Of a DNA stretch of 64,000 nt, positions 21,333 through 32,175 are shown piece after piece; the stretch's first letter is position 1; each line of letters starts with the position of its first letter. The notes beneath the pieces were generated by a model, which made no database searches, had not been told where the DNA came from, and worked only from the letters and a program-made list of their open reading frames with translations. The stretch spans positions 93,453,071-93,517,070 of the forward strand of contig NC_084793.1 of NCBI RefSeq assembly GCF_963169125.1. Reading direction: 5' to 3'. The translations under genes and the position numbers were made by a program. This DNA is from Humulus lupulus (lineage: Eukaryota; Streptophyta; Magnoliopsida; Rosales; Cannabaceae).

Positions 21333-23287
21333 AGTCTTCACATGTCTTCAGACAATGGACAATTGAAGACTTAGACTGAGCAGAGTAATTCGATAGGTCT
21401 TCGGGAGGAGACGCTTGGGCTCTTCATGGCGTCACACTCTTGGAAAAGGTAGTGCCACGTGTCGACTCCCTATTGCTGGGCCCATCAATCTGGGCCATTA
21501 ATGAGGAGTCCACTCCACGACCCAAAACGTATAATCCGTAACCTAGGTGTCCTTTCACCACATACTCGAGGCGTCCTTTTCCCATGCTATTGATCACGAT
21601 CCACACCTCTTGGATTTTGACTGTTGGATTTGTTAGAATTAATTCCCTAAAAGCATGTCAAGATATTTTATTGATTTAAATAAAAATACAATTTTATTAT
21701 ATTTGAATGTTATAATTAATGTTTGAATTAATTATATAATAATATCAAGAAAATTCCTTATTCATTCGTGACAATATGATCTTGTATTAGTATGAGAGAA
21801 TTAAGATCATATATAATGAATAAAATTGTCAGTATTTTAAATTAAGGAATTTTTAATGAATGCTTACTAGTGCGTTACTAAGCACACGGGATGCGAGTGA
21901 TCTAGAGTCATATTACTGATGTGGATAGACATCTTAGTAAATGTGATGTATATAATAGAGATTATATATGACAGGACCAATGGAAATTAATTATCTTTAT
22001 ATACTTGTTATTTGACATAAAGATTTAATTCTTATCATAATAGATGATCGTTTGTAGATCAGTCTAAATCCTGAGTATTCATGAACTCTTGTTTATGTTT
22101 ATTGGATCTTTTGATTCACTCGTTAAGGTTTCTTAACATAATGAGGCTAATGAATTTTGTTTTGGAGATTCAATATCATGAATGACTGGGAATATGATTT
22201 ACAATACTGGAATCCATACTTTCCTAACGGATCAAATATTGGTTCCCTTAAGGGTTAATTCTGGAACTGAATAGTTATTGAGCTCAAATCTATAATATGA
22301 TTATAGATTAATTATTTGCTGGTGAATTAATGGTACTTAAGGATCAAGAGGTAATTAGAAGGGTAAAACGGTAATATTGACCAACACTAATTAACGAACC
22401 AATAAATGGAAGACAAAATTACATTTATTGATTATATCAATGGACTACAAGAGAAAACTCTGTAAATATAATTCTATAAATACTTAGAGAGAAATTACAT
22501 ATTTATAGTGGAGTAATCATGGAATTAATAAATAAGATTATTAGATTAAAGAGTTTAATTAATAATATATTTTATTGGAGCTTCATATTATAGATCCATG
22601 GTCCCTAGATCACCTCTGTTCTACACTGTCAAGGGTAATGATGTCAAAAGAAAGATTTGTAGAGAGGACTTAATTGCAAATGAATTATTTTCCAGGGCAA
22701 AGAAATAATATTGTGATAATTATGGGCAATCGATTAATTATGAATTAATTATTTAACTATATAATTTTTATTTGAAAAACTATAGGTTAAAATAAATATT
22801 AATCATGATTGGATTAATATAAAGAGATATTAATAATTATCTTATTTAGAATAAGATATTTATTTAAAACTAATATTTTAAAATAAAGTTAATTTTGAAT
22901 TAACTGATATTTATTTTGGGATAAATATATTGTCTTAAATATTAATTAAATAAACTAATGAGAAAATTAGGCATAACCCTAATGGTGTGGTCGACACACT
23001 CACTGTACAGTGAGTGTGATGCCACACACAAAGATTTCCTATCCCTAGGATTTGAATTTTGAATTTTAAATAATTTGTTTATTTAATTATTATTATTTTA
23101 ATATGATTTAAATTAAATAGGTTATAACTGATCAATTTTATTTTAATAAAATAAAGATTTATTAAATTAGTTAATTATCTTTATATATCTAAAAAGAAGT
23201 GATACTTTTCAAGATTTGGTTTTCATAGACTGTCACACTCTTTCTCTGAAAAAAAAAAGCGATAGTTTTTCTAAACTTGAAAAACTA

Positions 23288-24911
23288 TTGGAATTTTTCA
23301 AAAATATGGCTTTTATACCATCAATGTACAAAAATATGGGAGTTAGACTTTTCTTAATTTGTATGGGAAATTTATTAAAGAAAAAGTTAAAGTATGGGAA
23401 ACACAATTAGTAGCAAACTAAAATATGGAAATGTCACATTTTTTTATCATAGTTATGTTTTCTTTGATTTTGAAGTTAATTTTTTTTCCATCATTTTTTT
23501 ATTATTTTTTCTTTTTTTTCCTTACTTGTTTTTTCTTCCATTTTTTCATTTTTCATTTTTTTTTCTACTAATTTTTTTCTTTCCATTTTTTCATTATTCT
23601 TCTTCTTTTTTTCATTTATCTATTTTTTTCTTTCATTTGTATTGTTTTGTTTTTTTTTTCATATTTTTTTAGTTTTTTTCATTCTATTTTTTCTTCATTT
23701 TTGTATTTATTATTTTCTCCTTCCATTTTTTTTTTCTTTTTTCACACATATGAGCTTTTCTTCTTCTTCTTCCATTTTTTTTTCATTTTTTTCTACCAAT
23801 TTTTTTATTCATATATTTTTTTCTTTTCATTTTTCCATTATTTTTCTTCTTCTTCTTTTCATTCTTATTTATTAATCTATTTTTTTCATTCATCATTTTT
23901 TTTGTTTTTTTTCTTTTCATTTTTGTACTTATTCTTTTCTCATTCTATTTCTTTTTTTTTTTCTTTTTTTTCACACATATATTTTAACATTACATAATTA
24001 TTCTACTATTTTTTTTATTTATTATCTTTTATTATTGTAATTTTTTTTATAGTTTTTTCCACTATATGTAAAAAAAATTCAAATAATTTTTTTCAGCATT
24101 TTCTTTTTACTGTAACACTTATAGGAATACCAAAATTTGGAAAGAAAACTAATAAAAATATGAAAACGTGAATGGGTAACTGGTTACCTTCACATTCTTT
24201 GTGTGTATATTTCTGAGGGTAACTGGTTACTTTCACGTTCTGGTGTGTGTATATTTATGGTTTCTTTATGGTAACTAGTTACTTGTGTTACTAAAATCAT
24301 AGTTACTTCTTCTTCCTTTTTTAATGAAGTGTTCTTCCATTTTTTCCTTCAAATTTGATGTTTCTTTTCATATTTAATATGAGTAACTCGTCACCCCTCT
24401 TAGGTAACTGGTTACCCCTCTTATGACAGAAAGTTACTCATCTCAGGATAACTGGTTACCCCTCTTGGCGCATGTTATTTAACCTAGCTCTATGATTTTT
24501 TTTTAAGATCAATCAAGTAACTGGTTACCCTACCCAGGATTTGAAAAAAAAAACGTACAATCTTAAAAAAACATGTTTATAATAAATAAATAAAAATTTT
24601 AAAAACAATTCATATTACAAAAAAAAAAATTTGCAAAACAACCAAAGAAAAATTTAATATAAAATTAGTAATATAAAAACAATATAAAAAACAAATAACC
24701 TAAAAAAAATAATAATCAAATTACAAACATACCCTTCCAAATTTAATTAAGAGTAAAACTATGGCATAAACCAACTTTTATACAAAAATATGGGAAAATA
24801 AACCCATAAAAGTGAAAATTCTTAAACAAAGCCATAGATTAACTTTTTTTGAAAAAAAAGCCATATTTTTGCACACACTATTAAAAATCCCATATAAAAT
24901 GTAATTTCCAA
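23288..24911 (+). mobile_element. Element H2: inverted subterminal repeats, T-rich tract, GTAAC array
   Basis: Comparison with N1 defines this as an insertion in N2. Near the left end the 16-mer CAAAAATATGGCTTTT (23299-23314) is found, and its inverse lies at 24856-24871; the outer edges read TTGGAA and TTCCAA. Inside are a T-rich tract (23440-24080), GTAAC palindromes (24174-24530) and an A-rich region (24540-24740). No protein frame is credible. This resembles a non-autonomous DNA transposon; I could not find a clear TSD, so the superfamily is open. Confidence 0.6.
24174..24530 (+). repeat. GTAAC/GTTAC palindromes in H2
   Basis: At least eight copies of GTAACTGGTTAC or close variants, at irregular spacings of 15-70 bp and mixed with 'cccctctta' phrases. 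This is the shorter relative of the array at 18608-19110. Confidence 0.75.
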
Positions 24912-25339
24912 TACATCTTCTCTCAATCAAACATTTCTAGATCTCATGTGTTGAGTACATCTAGAAAGTCCTAAATAGACCTTTTGAATCCTACGTGTCC
25001 ACATACGTCCTTGTGTGTTTAAGGATTGGTATGGAAGATCAAGGTGTGAGCTTTCAGAATCTGGATTGGAAGATCGTTGATTTATACAAAAAGAATCGTG
25101 GATCCTTGATATGCTTCAAGAGGTAATCTCTAATCTATTTGTATGTGATTTAATATATATATATATGTATTATTCATGTTGGTATTAATAATTTTTAAAA
25201 CCCGAATCTCCATTGCTCTCGCGCGCGTTGCCCAGCCCGAGCCTGCGCTCCACGTTCGTCACCCAGGCCTTGCGGCTCTGCCTCCAGCATGCACCAGCCC
25301 AAGCCTCTATGCACCCGCGCCCCTGTGCCGTTCGATTCC

Positions 25340-25870
25340 CCTGTCGCCTTCAACCAGCGGCTCGGGGACATCGTTACCAAGAGGTCCTTCAAGTTGAAGG
25401 AGCTTCGGGAGGAGAGGACACAACTCAAGGAGATAGCGGTCTCATTGGCGGAGCACTTGCTGCTCGAGAATTACTTGGAGGATCTCAAGGCCCATGTCTT
25501 AGAGTTGGAGACCCAGCTGGTCGCAGAGTAGTCAAAGCTGTCATCTCTTGAGGACACTTCTGCGAAGCTGCTGGAAGATTCGTAGGTCGGACTTAGACCA
25601 TGGATGAGGCCAACGACAAGTTGTTAGCAGACCTCACAACTGTTCGGGAGGAGCTCTGCTTGAGCCGTGAGAAGTCTTCAGGTCGCGTCGCCGAGGTGGC
25701 TAGAGTCTAGGAGGAGGCCACCAAGATCAAAGAGGAAGCTGCACAAGCCGCCTCCCGTGTAGAGAGCCTCGCTCTAGAGAACGAAAACCTCCAGCTCCGA
25801 GCAGAGGAGCTGGAGAGGGATCTAGACGTGATGGAAATTGACACCCTGTTTGTGGTATGGCAGAGCAACA
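25340..25870 (+). pseudogene. G2 antisense ORF, C-terminal coiled-coil exon
   Basis: Plus-strand reading opposite to the G2 pol. It begins PVAFNQRLGDIV, matching the first codons of the last exon of the G1 antisense ORF (7630 downward, TVAFNQ). It continues with heptad-rich sequence (LKELREERTQLKEIAVSLAEHL, then DKLLADLTTVREEL and LENENLQLRAEELERDLDVME). A stop near 25529 and others break it. The upstream exons are absent. The 140 bp before it (25200-25340) are GC-rich and do not match G1; they loosely resemble the proline-codon-rich part of the LTR at 29303-31302. Confidence 0.7.
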
Positions 25871-27897
25871 AGTTCATGGATCTATCTTGCTCAGTAGGCC
25901 TGCATGCCTTTTTGTTTATTGGGGTGTAAAAAATTTAATGCTTGAGCCCCCGAGCACAATTTTAAATACCTTTAAACCTTTGTGAAACTTGCACTAATTT
26001 TCTTGCCATTATTGCCTCTTCACTAACATGCTCACACTAAGTAATTATGCAATTTGGTTTTATTAATTTGGCTGGGTTTTGATGCAACTCAACGTAACGT
26101 AATGCCACGAGAGTCTGAAACCTTAACCCGTCAACACTTTGTGGGCCTCAAGTCTTAGAGACTTGGGTCTTGTGCTCGAGCCTTGGTGGCTCGAGTCTTT
26201 ATCGACTTCTATTAGTATTTGGATAGTCTTAGGCATTTAGTGTTGTCCCTCAGGCCCGTAGTCCTTGGGATTAACTTTTAGTGCAATGTCAAGTTGAAAC
26301 ACTGATGGCAGTCATATGTCCCCAAGTCCCAACAACTTGAGGCTTAGGCTATCCATTATACTTAGGGCTTGAAGATCTTCCTTTTAGTGTTTACATGCTT
26401 TGGTTGTTTAGTTTAGTCTCCCAGGCGTGCAGTCCTTGGGATTAAATTTAACACCTTGTTAAATGGAACACTTGATGGTCCTACGCTTCCGAGTGTCAAC
26501 AACTCAGACCTTAGGAGGTCTATTGCACTATAGGGTTCTAGGTTTCCTTTCTCAAAATTGACGCTTTGAGCATTTAGTGTTGCTTTCTAGGCTCGTTGTC
26601 CTCGGGAGTAACTTTAACGCCATCCGGTATCCTCGAGTGCCAATCACTCAGGCTCTGGGAGGTCAAATGTATTGAGATAATCGCGCCCCATGGATCACTG
26701 TCCCTGGGATGCTATTTTGGGCCTTCCGCACTGCCCCCCGAGTATAAATACTTGGACCTTTGCCACGTGGAAGGCGTGAACTCGTTGGTCGTGGGATCTA
26801 AGTCCCCGGAGCGTGAAACTGAGTTTCATGTCCTTAGGATAGGCCTTGCGACATTAGATTTCAGTTCACGCTTCGAGTCCACACTTGAGTTACTTGGATT
26901 TCTCATTGTCGGGGTGATTGTTTTGGGGTTGTTCCCAAGTACAAATAACTCAGGACTTCGTTCAAACCTCGAGGATTGGGACCTGGTTTTCGTTCCTCGG
27001 GCGCGCGTTGTCCTTGGGAGTACCTTAGGTCTATCCTCGCGTTACTTGGATTTTTTTGATGCTATGAATTTTCCCAGGTCTTAGCTTAGGGGTCCCATGA
27101 CACTCACATTGCTTTGCTCGATGACTAGCTTTGCTTCCCACGTCATTGACTCCCAATGCTAGGATTAACCTTACAGTGCTCAAGTTTTGGCAACTCGAGG
27201 CTTTGGGCCCGAGTGTTAATGACTCAGGCTTCAGTTTGCATCTCAAGATTTAGGAACTTGGTCATAGCTCCTTGGGTTCAATGTCCTTGGGAGATAACCC
27301 AAGTTCGCTCTTGTGCTACTAGGATTTTTAATCTTCGAAGTCCCATAACACTAGTCCTACTCCACTCTTGACAAGCTTTGTTTCCTAGGTCTTTGGAAAC
27401 TCATAGCCTTGGGCCTGAGTGCAGATGACTTAGGCTTCTATTTGCATCTCAAGATTTAGGAACTTTGTCATAACTCCTTGGGCGATGTCCTCGAGAGGTA
27501 ACCCAAGTTTGCTCTCGCGCTACTAGGATTTTTAGGTCATAGACTTCCCCAGACTTTGATTAGTTCCCTAAAATTTTCTATTCTCTGGGTATTGACACTA
27601 GGCCTACTTCGCTTATGACAAGCTTAGTTTCCTAGGTCATCCTTCGCAAGACACTATACTCTGTGAGGGTGCCCTAACTCCATGCCCCCAAAGTGATCGA
27701 AGACTAGTCTGCGTTCACTTGTCCAGGCGAGCGAGCGGGTGCTCTACAAGTAGTACAAATAGAATAAAAAGGAAGCTAAAAAAACAAGCAAATTATTTTA
27801 AATCTTCTACCGTTTTTTGTCTACATGGTTTCCATTACTTGTGGTCGGAGGCTACAAAATGATTACAAAATTTAACAAAAATATACTACTCATATCA
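25871..27897 (-). repeat. G2 spacer of ~200-bp degenerate tandem repeats
   Basis: This is the counterpart of 5045-7080 in G1. A clear repeat is the segment 'tttgcatctcaagattta' at about 27237 and 27438, a spacing of ~200 bp, with flanking phrases 'gtcatagctccttggg' also repeated. Phrases about 'ctcgggagtaac' recur through 26240-27080. No coding sequence is credible; longer frames here arise from the repeats. Confidence 0.7.
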
Positions 27898-30800
27898 CTA
27901 GTAATACTGGCAAAGATGCTCAACATTCCAGGCGGTATTAGTTCTTCACTCAGTCGGGCCAGCTTGTACGTCCCTGGACATACAATGCTTTTGACTTGGT
28001 ACGGGCCTTCCCAGTTAGGGCCCTATACTCCAGCACCAGGATCTCGGGTGGCTAATAAGACTCTTCACAACACCAAATCTCTAACCCCAAATTTTCTATC
28101 CTTTACTTTAGAGTTAAAGTATTTGGTCACCTTTTGCTAGTAGGATGCTACTCGAAGCTGAGAAGCTTCACGAAGCTCCTCCACGAGGTCCAAAGACTCT
28201 CGGAGTAAAGTGTGATTTGTGGTAATATTATACGTATCTCTCCGGTACATGGAGATTGCTGCCTTAACTAGAAGCCTGGCATCATACTCGTAAGCCATGG
28301 AAAGTGGAGAGTGGCCGATGGAGGTCTTGGCAGTGGTGCGGTAACTCCACAATGACTTAGACAACTCCTCGGGCCAAGCGCCTTTCGCCTGCTCCAGTAT
28401 TTTCTTCAAGGTGGCCTTAATCATCTTGTTGATCACTTCCACCTGCCCATTTTCCTACAGGTGAGCTACAGAGGAGAAGATCTTTACAACCCCATGCCTT
28501 TGACAAAAATCTGTGAACAACTCACTGTCAAACTGTAGGTCATTTTCGGAGACTATCTTCCTCGGGAGCCCGTAGCAACAAATGATATTCTTGATGACGA
28601 AATCCAGCACGTTCATGGAGGTGATGGTAGCAAGAGGTTCAACATCAACCCACTTCGTGAAGTAGTCGACCGCCACAATTGCATATTTCACTCATCCCTT
28701 TCTTGTGGGCAATGACTCGATAAGGTCAATGCCCCAGACTGTGAAGGGTCATGGACTTGTCATCTGAGTGAGGAGCTCGAGGTATGTTGGTGAAGCGGGC
28801 ACTTGTCACACCTCTTGACGTAGTCCATCACATAATCATTCATAGTGGGCAAGAAGTATCCTTGCCTCACAATTTTCTTAGCGAGGCTCTACCCCCCAGC
28901 GTGGTCCTCACATAAGCCTTCATGCACTTCCCAGAGTATACGTTTGACTTCTTTCTTGGACACACATCAGAGTAAGGGAAATGAATGTCCTTGCTGTATA
29001 GCTTACTGTCCATGATCACATACTCATGTGCCTGATAAAGCAGCTTCCGAGCTGCTTTCTTGTCCTGCGGTAACTCCCCGGAGACAAGATACTTCACAAT
29101 GGGCTCCATCTAGCCATCCTGGGGCTGGACCGCTTCTACCTCTTTGGGGGGTGAGCTGCTCAGAGCGGCCGAGTAGTCAATAGGGAATACGTTGATTAAC
29201 TTAGCATCCTTTGTGGTAGAAAACTTAGCCAGGGCATCAGCATTGCAATTCTGTTCCCGTGGCACTTGTCGTATGGTAAATTTCTTGAAGTTGTATAGAA
29301 TTTGATAACTCTATAAAATAGAGTTATTTTACCACTTTATATGTGCTAATTGTTGCTTAATTCTTCAGTTTTTAATTGATTTATTAAGTTTTAAAGTAAT
29401 TTTAAATTTATTGGGTTTATTTTGATTTTATATATTTTGTGTGTGTTTTTATAGTTATTTTGTTGTAGTTTAATTATTTGAATTATTGAGTTTAGTTAGA
29501 AAAAAATACGTTTGATTGATCTTTAATGTTAAATTAAATTAAGTTGTAATTAATATTTTCAAAGAATTAATTTGGTCTATTTTATAATTGAAAATGTTTT
29601 ATCATGACTTAATTTATATTTATTTTGTAGGATTATGTTGTATTTTTTTTAGCTTTTGAATGCCAAGAAAAAGAAAAGAAAAAATGTGGCAAAACTGAAA
29701 AGAGAAGCCTCCAAGTGGCCCAAATCTTCAGGCCCGCCTAACCTAATTCAGCCCCCCACCGTGGGCCTGCCAGCTGTCTGGCCCAAGCCATCACCTGCCC
29801 AAGCCACCTCCCTGTTCCAGCCAGCGCCAGCTGCCCATGAATCCTGCTCCAGCCTCTTCACGGGCCCGCCTGCCAGCCTTCGGCCCAGGCCTTACTTCAA
29901 CCCACGTCCAGCAATTCCAGCCTCCTCACAGCTCTGCCTCCAGCCCGAGCCCAGCACTCCACCTCTGCCAGTAGCCAGCTTCCCAGCCGCCCCTGCCCAG
30001 CCGTACACCACACGCCTGCCCCTTCCCCAGCCCGTGGTCCAGCTGCTGCTCCCCACGCCCAATTCAGCCCCAAGCCTGCCCAAACACCCAACCAATTACC
30101 TTCTTGAGCCCATAAATTTCCCTATGTTCCCTTGTCTCTTTTGTTCAAAAATACCATTTTTTACCCAAACTTTTCTACACATTTTACCCCAAAATCATCA
30201 TTACACCCTACAATTTACCCCTATTTGCCATATTATAATTAAATCAATTAAATTAATCAATTTAAATTATTTATTTTAATACACTTTTTTTGGCTATAAA
30301 TAAGGGAGTTTAGTGCTTAATTTTAAAAAGGGAGGTTACCATACCACAAGTTCTACACTTTCAAGACCTCTCAATTCTCTTCATCTTTTTCTTACTTTTG
30401 GTCATTTTTCCTATGAGTTTTTAGAGGAAAAATTTGGGGGTTTCTCCTCCAAATTTTCCTATTTATGTTTGTAATTTTTTGGTTTGTAATTTCTATTCTA
30501 GTTATGAGTTTCTAATCTTTTTAAGATTATTAAGGTGATGATGAAACAATATGTAACTAGATAGTGTTTATTTTGTATGTTGATTTCCCATTTTGTGCAA
30601 TAAAGTTTATGAATTTTCTTCTTCAAATATTTTCTTTCATCTTAAATATCTGTATTTTAGATTGTTAGAATATATTTGCACTTTGTTCTTCATTAGTGCA
30701 AAAACATAATATTATTTGTGTAAGATGTGTCATTAAATTGTACACATCCAATGCTTAGAACAAAAATATTATGTTTTGCCTTATAAATAAATTTCATTGA

Positions 30801-31938
30801 TTTATTTGTTATTTCATTAGATTGATTTACACTAAATGCTTTGAAATTATAATTTGAAAAGTGAAGAAAAATCCTATATTTTTAGAAGTAATTTGTGCTT
30901 AAAATTATAAATCTATTTGGAAAATGATAGTTTAATTTATTTTAACTGTCACTATAACTTGGGAATCAATGTACTTATAAATATTATTGAACTTATATTT
31001 TGTGGATTATATTATCTTAATAATCTTTCTTTTACCTTCTTGATTTCAATTATTAATTTAGTTAAATATATTGTCTTTAATATCTTTATTATTATCTTTT
31101 ATTTTATTTTTATTGTTACAAATTCTCATAAATATTTGGAGCTAGGTTAGAATTTATTAATTTTGGTTTAAAATAGTTTTCTTTTCGATTTTAGACAACT
31201 CTTTTTGGTTCGACATCCTTGCTTACACGATCATTATTCTATATGAACGATTCGTGTGCTTGCGATATAAATATTTAAAACATACCCGTTTTGGGTCAAT
31301 CCGAATTTCTTGGGCTTTTTCCAAGTAAGCAACCATCTTTGTCCTTCGGGCCTAGTACTCTTCGAGTACCTGGTTGACTACGAGCTGGGAGTCAATGAAG
31401 ATCTCGAGGCCCTCGACCTTGAGCTGTAGGGCAACTTGTTGTTGGAGGCATCGAATCCAAACCTCAAGGCACTGTGAACCCTATGCTCTTAAGGGGATAC
31501 CAATATCAAGCCTCCTCTGGATCCATTTTCATTGGAAGACCTGTCTATGTACAACTTCCATGTAGGCCCAGCCATAGGGGCATCCCCAGGTCTCTCATGG
31601 TTTCCCATGCACTCAGCGATGAAATTTCCCAGTGTTTGTTCCATGATGCCAGCCCTTGGGTGATACGTGATGTCGAGCTGACTCAGTTAGACCGCCCATT
31701 TAAGGGTTCTCCCAGATGACTCCGACTTTTGAAGGACTTGCCGCAAGGGATGGTGAGTTAGGACCTTGATGGGATGTGCCTAGAAATAGGGCATTAGCTT
31801 CCGATAAGCCACCATTAGGCAAAAGGTTAATTTCTCCATAAGCGGGTATCTAGACTCTGCCCCGAGGAGTCTCTTACTTGTATAGTACACGAGTTGTTGG
31901 ATGCGGCCTTCCTCGCACACCAAGGCGGTACTAATGGA
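27898..31938 (-). pseudogene. G2 pol: RNase H and integrase, decayed
   Basis: From 31938 downward the minus strand gives the end of RT and the RNase H domain (VYYTSKRLLGAESRYP near 31870; FIDSQLVVNQVLEEY near 31360), then, after the solo LTR 29303-31302, the RNase H end (FTIRQVPREQNCNADALAKF near 29230-29290). Integrase follows: a CDKC zinc-domain end near 28800, VDYFTKW near 28650, and the second catalytic block reads VSENDLQF where G3b has VSDNGTQF, so the Asp is replaced by Glu. The C-terminal domain ends in HLCQYY and a stop at 27898-27900. Many stops and frameshifts are present. Confidence 0.88.
29303..31302 (+). mobile_element. Athila-like Ty3/gypsy solo LTR (2.0 kb)
   Basis: It starts TGATAACTCTATAAAATAG, a beginning I associate with Athila LTRs, and ends GGGTCAATCC. 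The TSD GAATT is exact at 29298-29302 and 31303-31307. Removing the insert restores G2 RNase H reading (AYLEKAQE joined to FKKFTIRQ), which confirms the bounds. A C-rich segment (29700-30090) carries a 207-codon proline-rich frame that I regard as incidental. A TATA-like TATAAATA lies near 30295. The last base pair of the LTR is CC where CA is expected. Confidence 0.87.
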
Positions 31939-32175
31939 TGTTGGGAATAGTGACCTTAAAGCAATTGTAGTTGACCAATGTTTTAAATGAAATAAATAAT
32001 TGAATTGAATTATTATATATATATATAGACCATGTCCGATATTATGTTGATAATATTAAGTAAATATAAGAAAATTCCAAAGTTCATCTATGTGGTCTTA
32101 ATCTCATATTGTTATGAGATGATCGAGATTGAGATGATAAACTTAAAACAGTTCGCAGTAAAATAAAGTTATGGA
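31939..32175 (+). mobile_element. 237-bp 5' end fragment of an R-family LTR, plus orientation
   Basis: It begins TGTTGGGAATAGTGACC, and its sequence is the reverse complement of the LTR start at 62201 downward (R). It stops at 32175 where the oppositely oriented C4 begins. The pentamer ATGGA precedes it (31934-31938) and also ends it (32171-32175). It interrupts G2 in RT/RNase H. Confidence 0.8.

Larger units (their letters stand above)
21631..25200 (+). mobile_element. Solo-type LTR N2, same family as N1, 3' end lost
   Basis: It begins TGTTAGAATTAATTCCC, closely matching N1 through most of its length, including the 13-mer CTCATGTGTTGAG at 24943-24955. It is split by H2 (23288-24911). The last ~60 bp present in N1, with the terminal ACCAACA, are absent: after 'taataatttttaaaa' the sequence changes at about 25200 to GC-rich DNA. 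The N-terminal exons of the G2 antisense ORF are also missing there, so one deletion probably removed both. Confidence 0.8.
20435..31938 (-). mobile_element. Tat-type Ty3/gypsy element G2, 3' half
   Basis: On the minus strand from high to low coordinates: RNase H, integrase, repeat spacer, the last part of an antisense ORF, polypurine tract, 3' LTR. The LTR and spacer are homologous to G1. It inserted into Copia C2; the left target sequence would be CATTC (20430-20434). Nested within it are N2 (21631-25200, itself split by H2) and an Athila-like solo LTR (29303-31302). RT, protease, gag and the 5' LTR are missing because another LTR begins at 31939 and the far side is not in the window. Confidence 0.85.

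Noticed and set aside
26596..27084. 162-codon frame in the G2 spacer
   Set aside because: It lies in degenerate tandem repeats, has no domain, and the equivalent G1 region is not open.
29656..30279. 207-codon proline-rich frame
   Set aside because: It lies wholly inside a solo LTR with a perfect TSD, in its C-rich part, with no similarity I recognise to any protein family.
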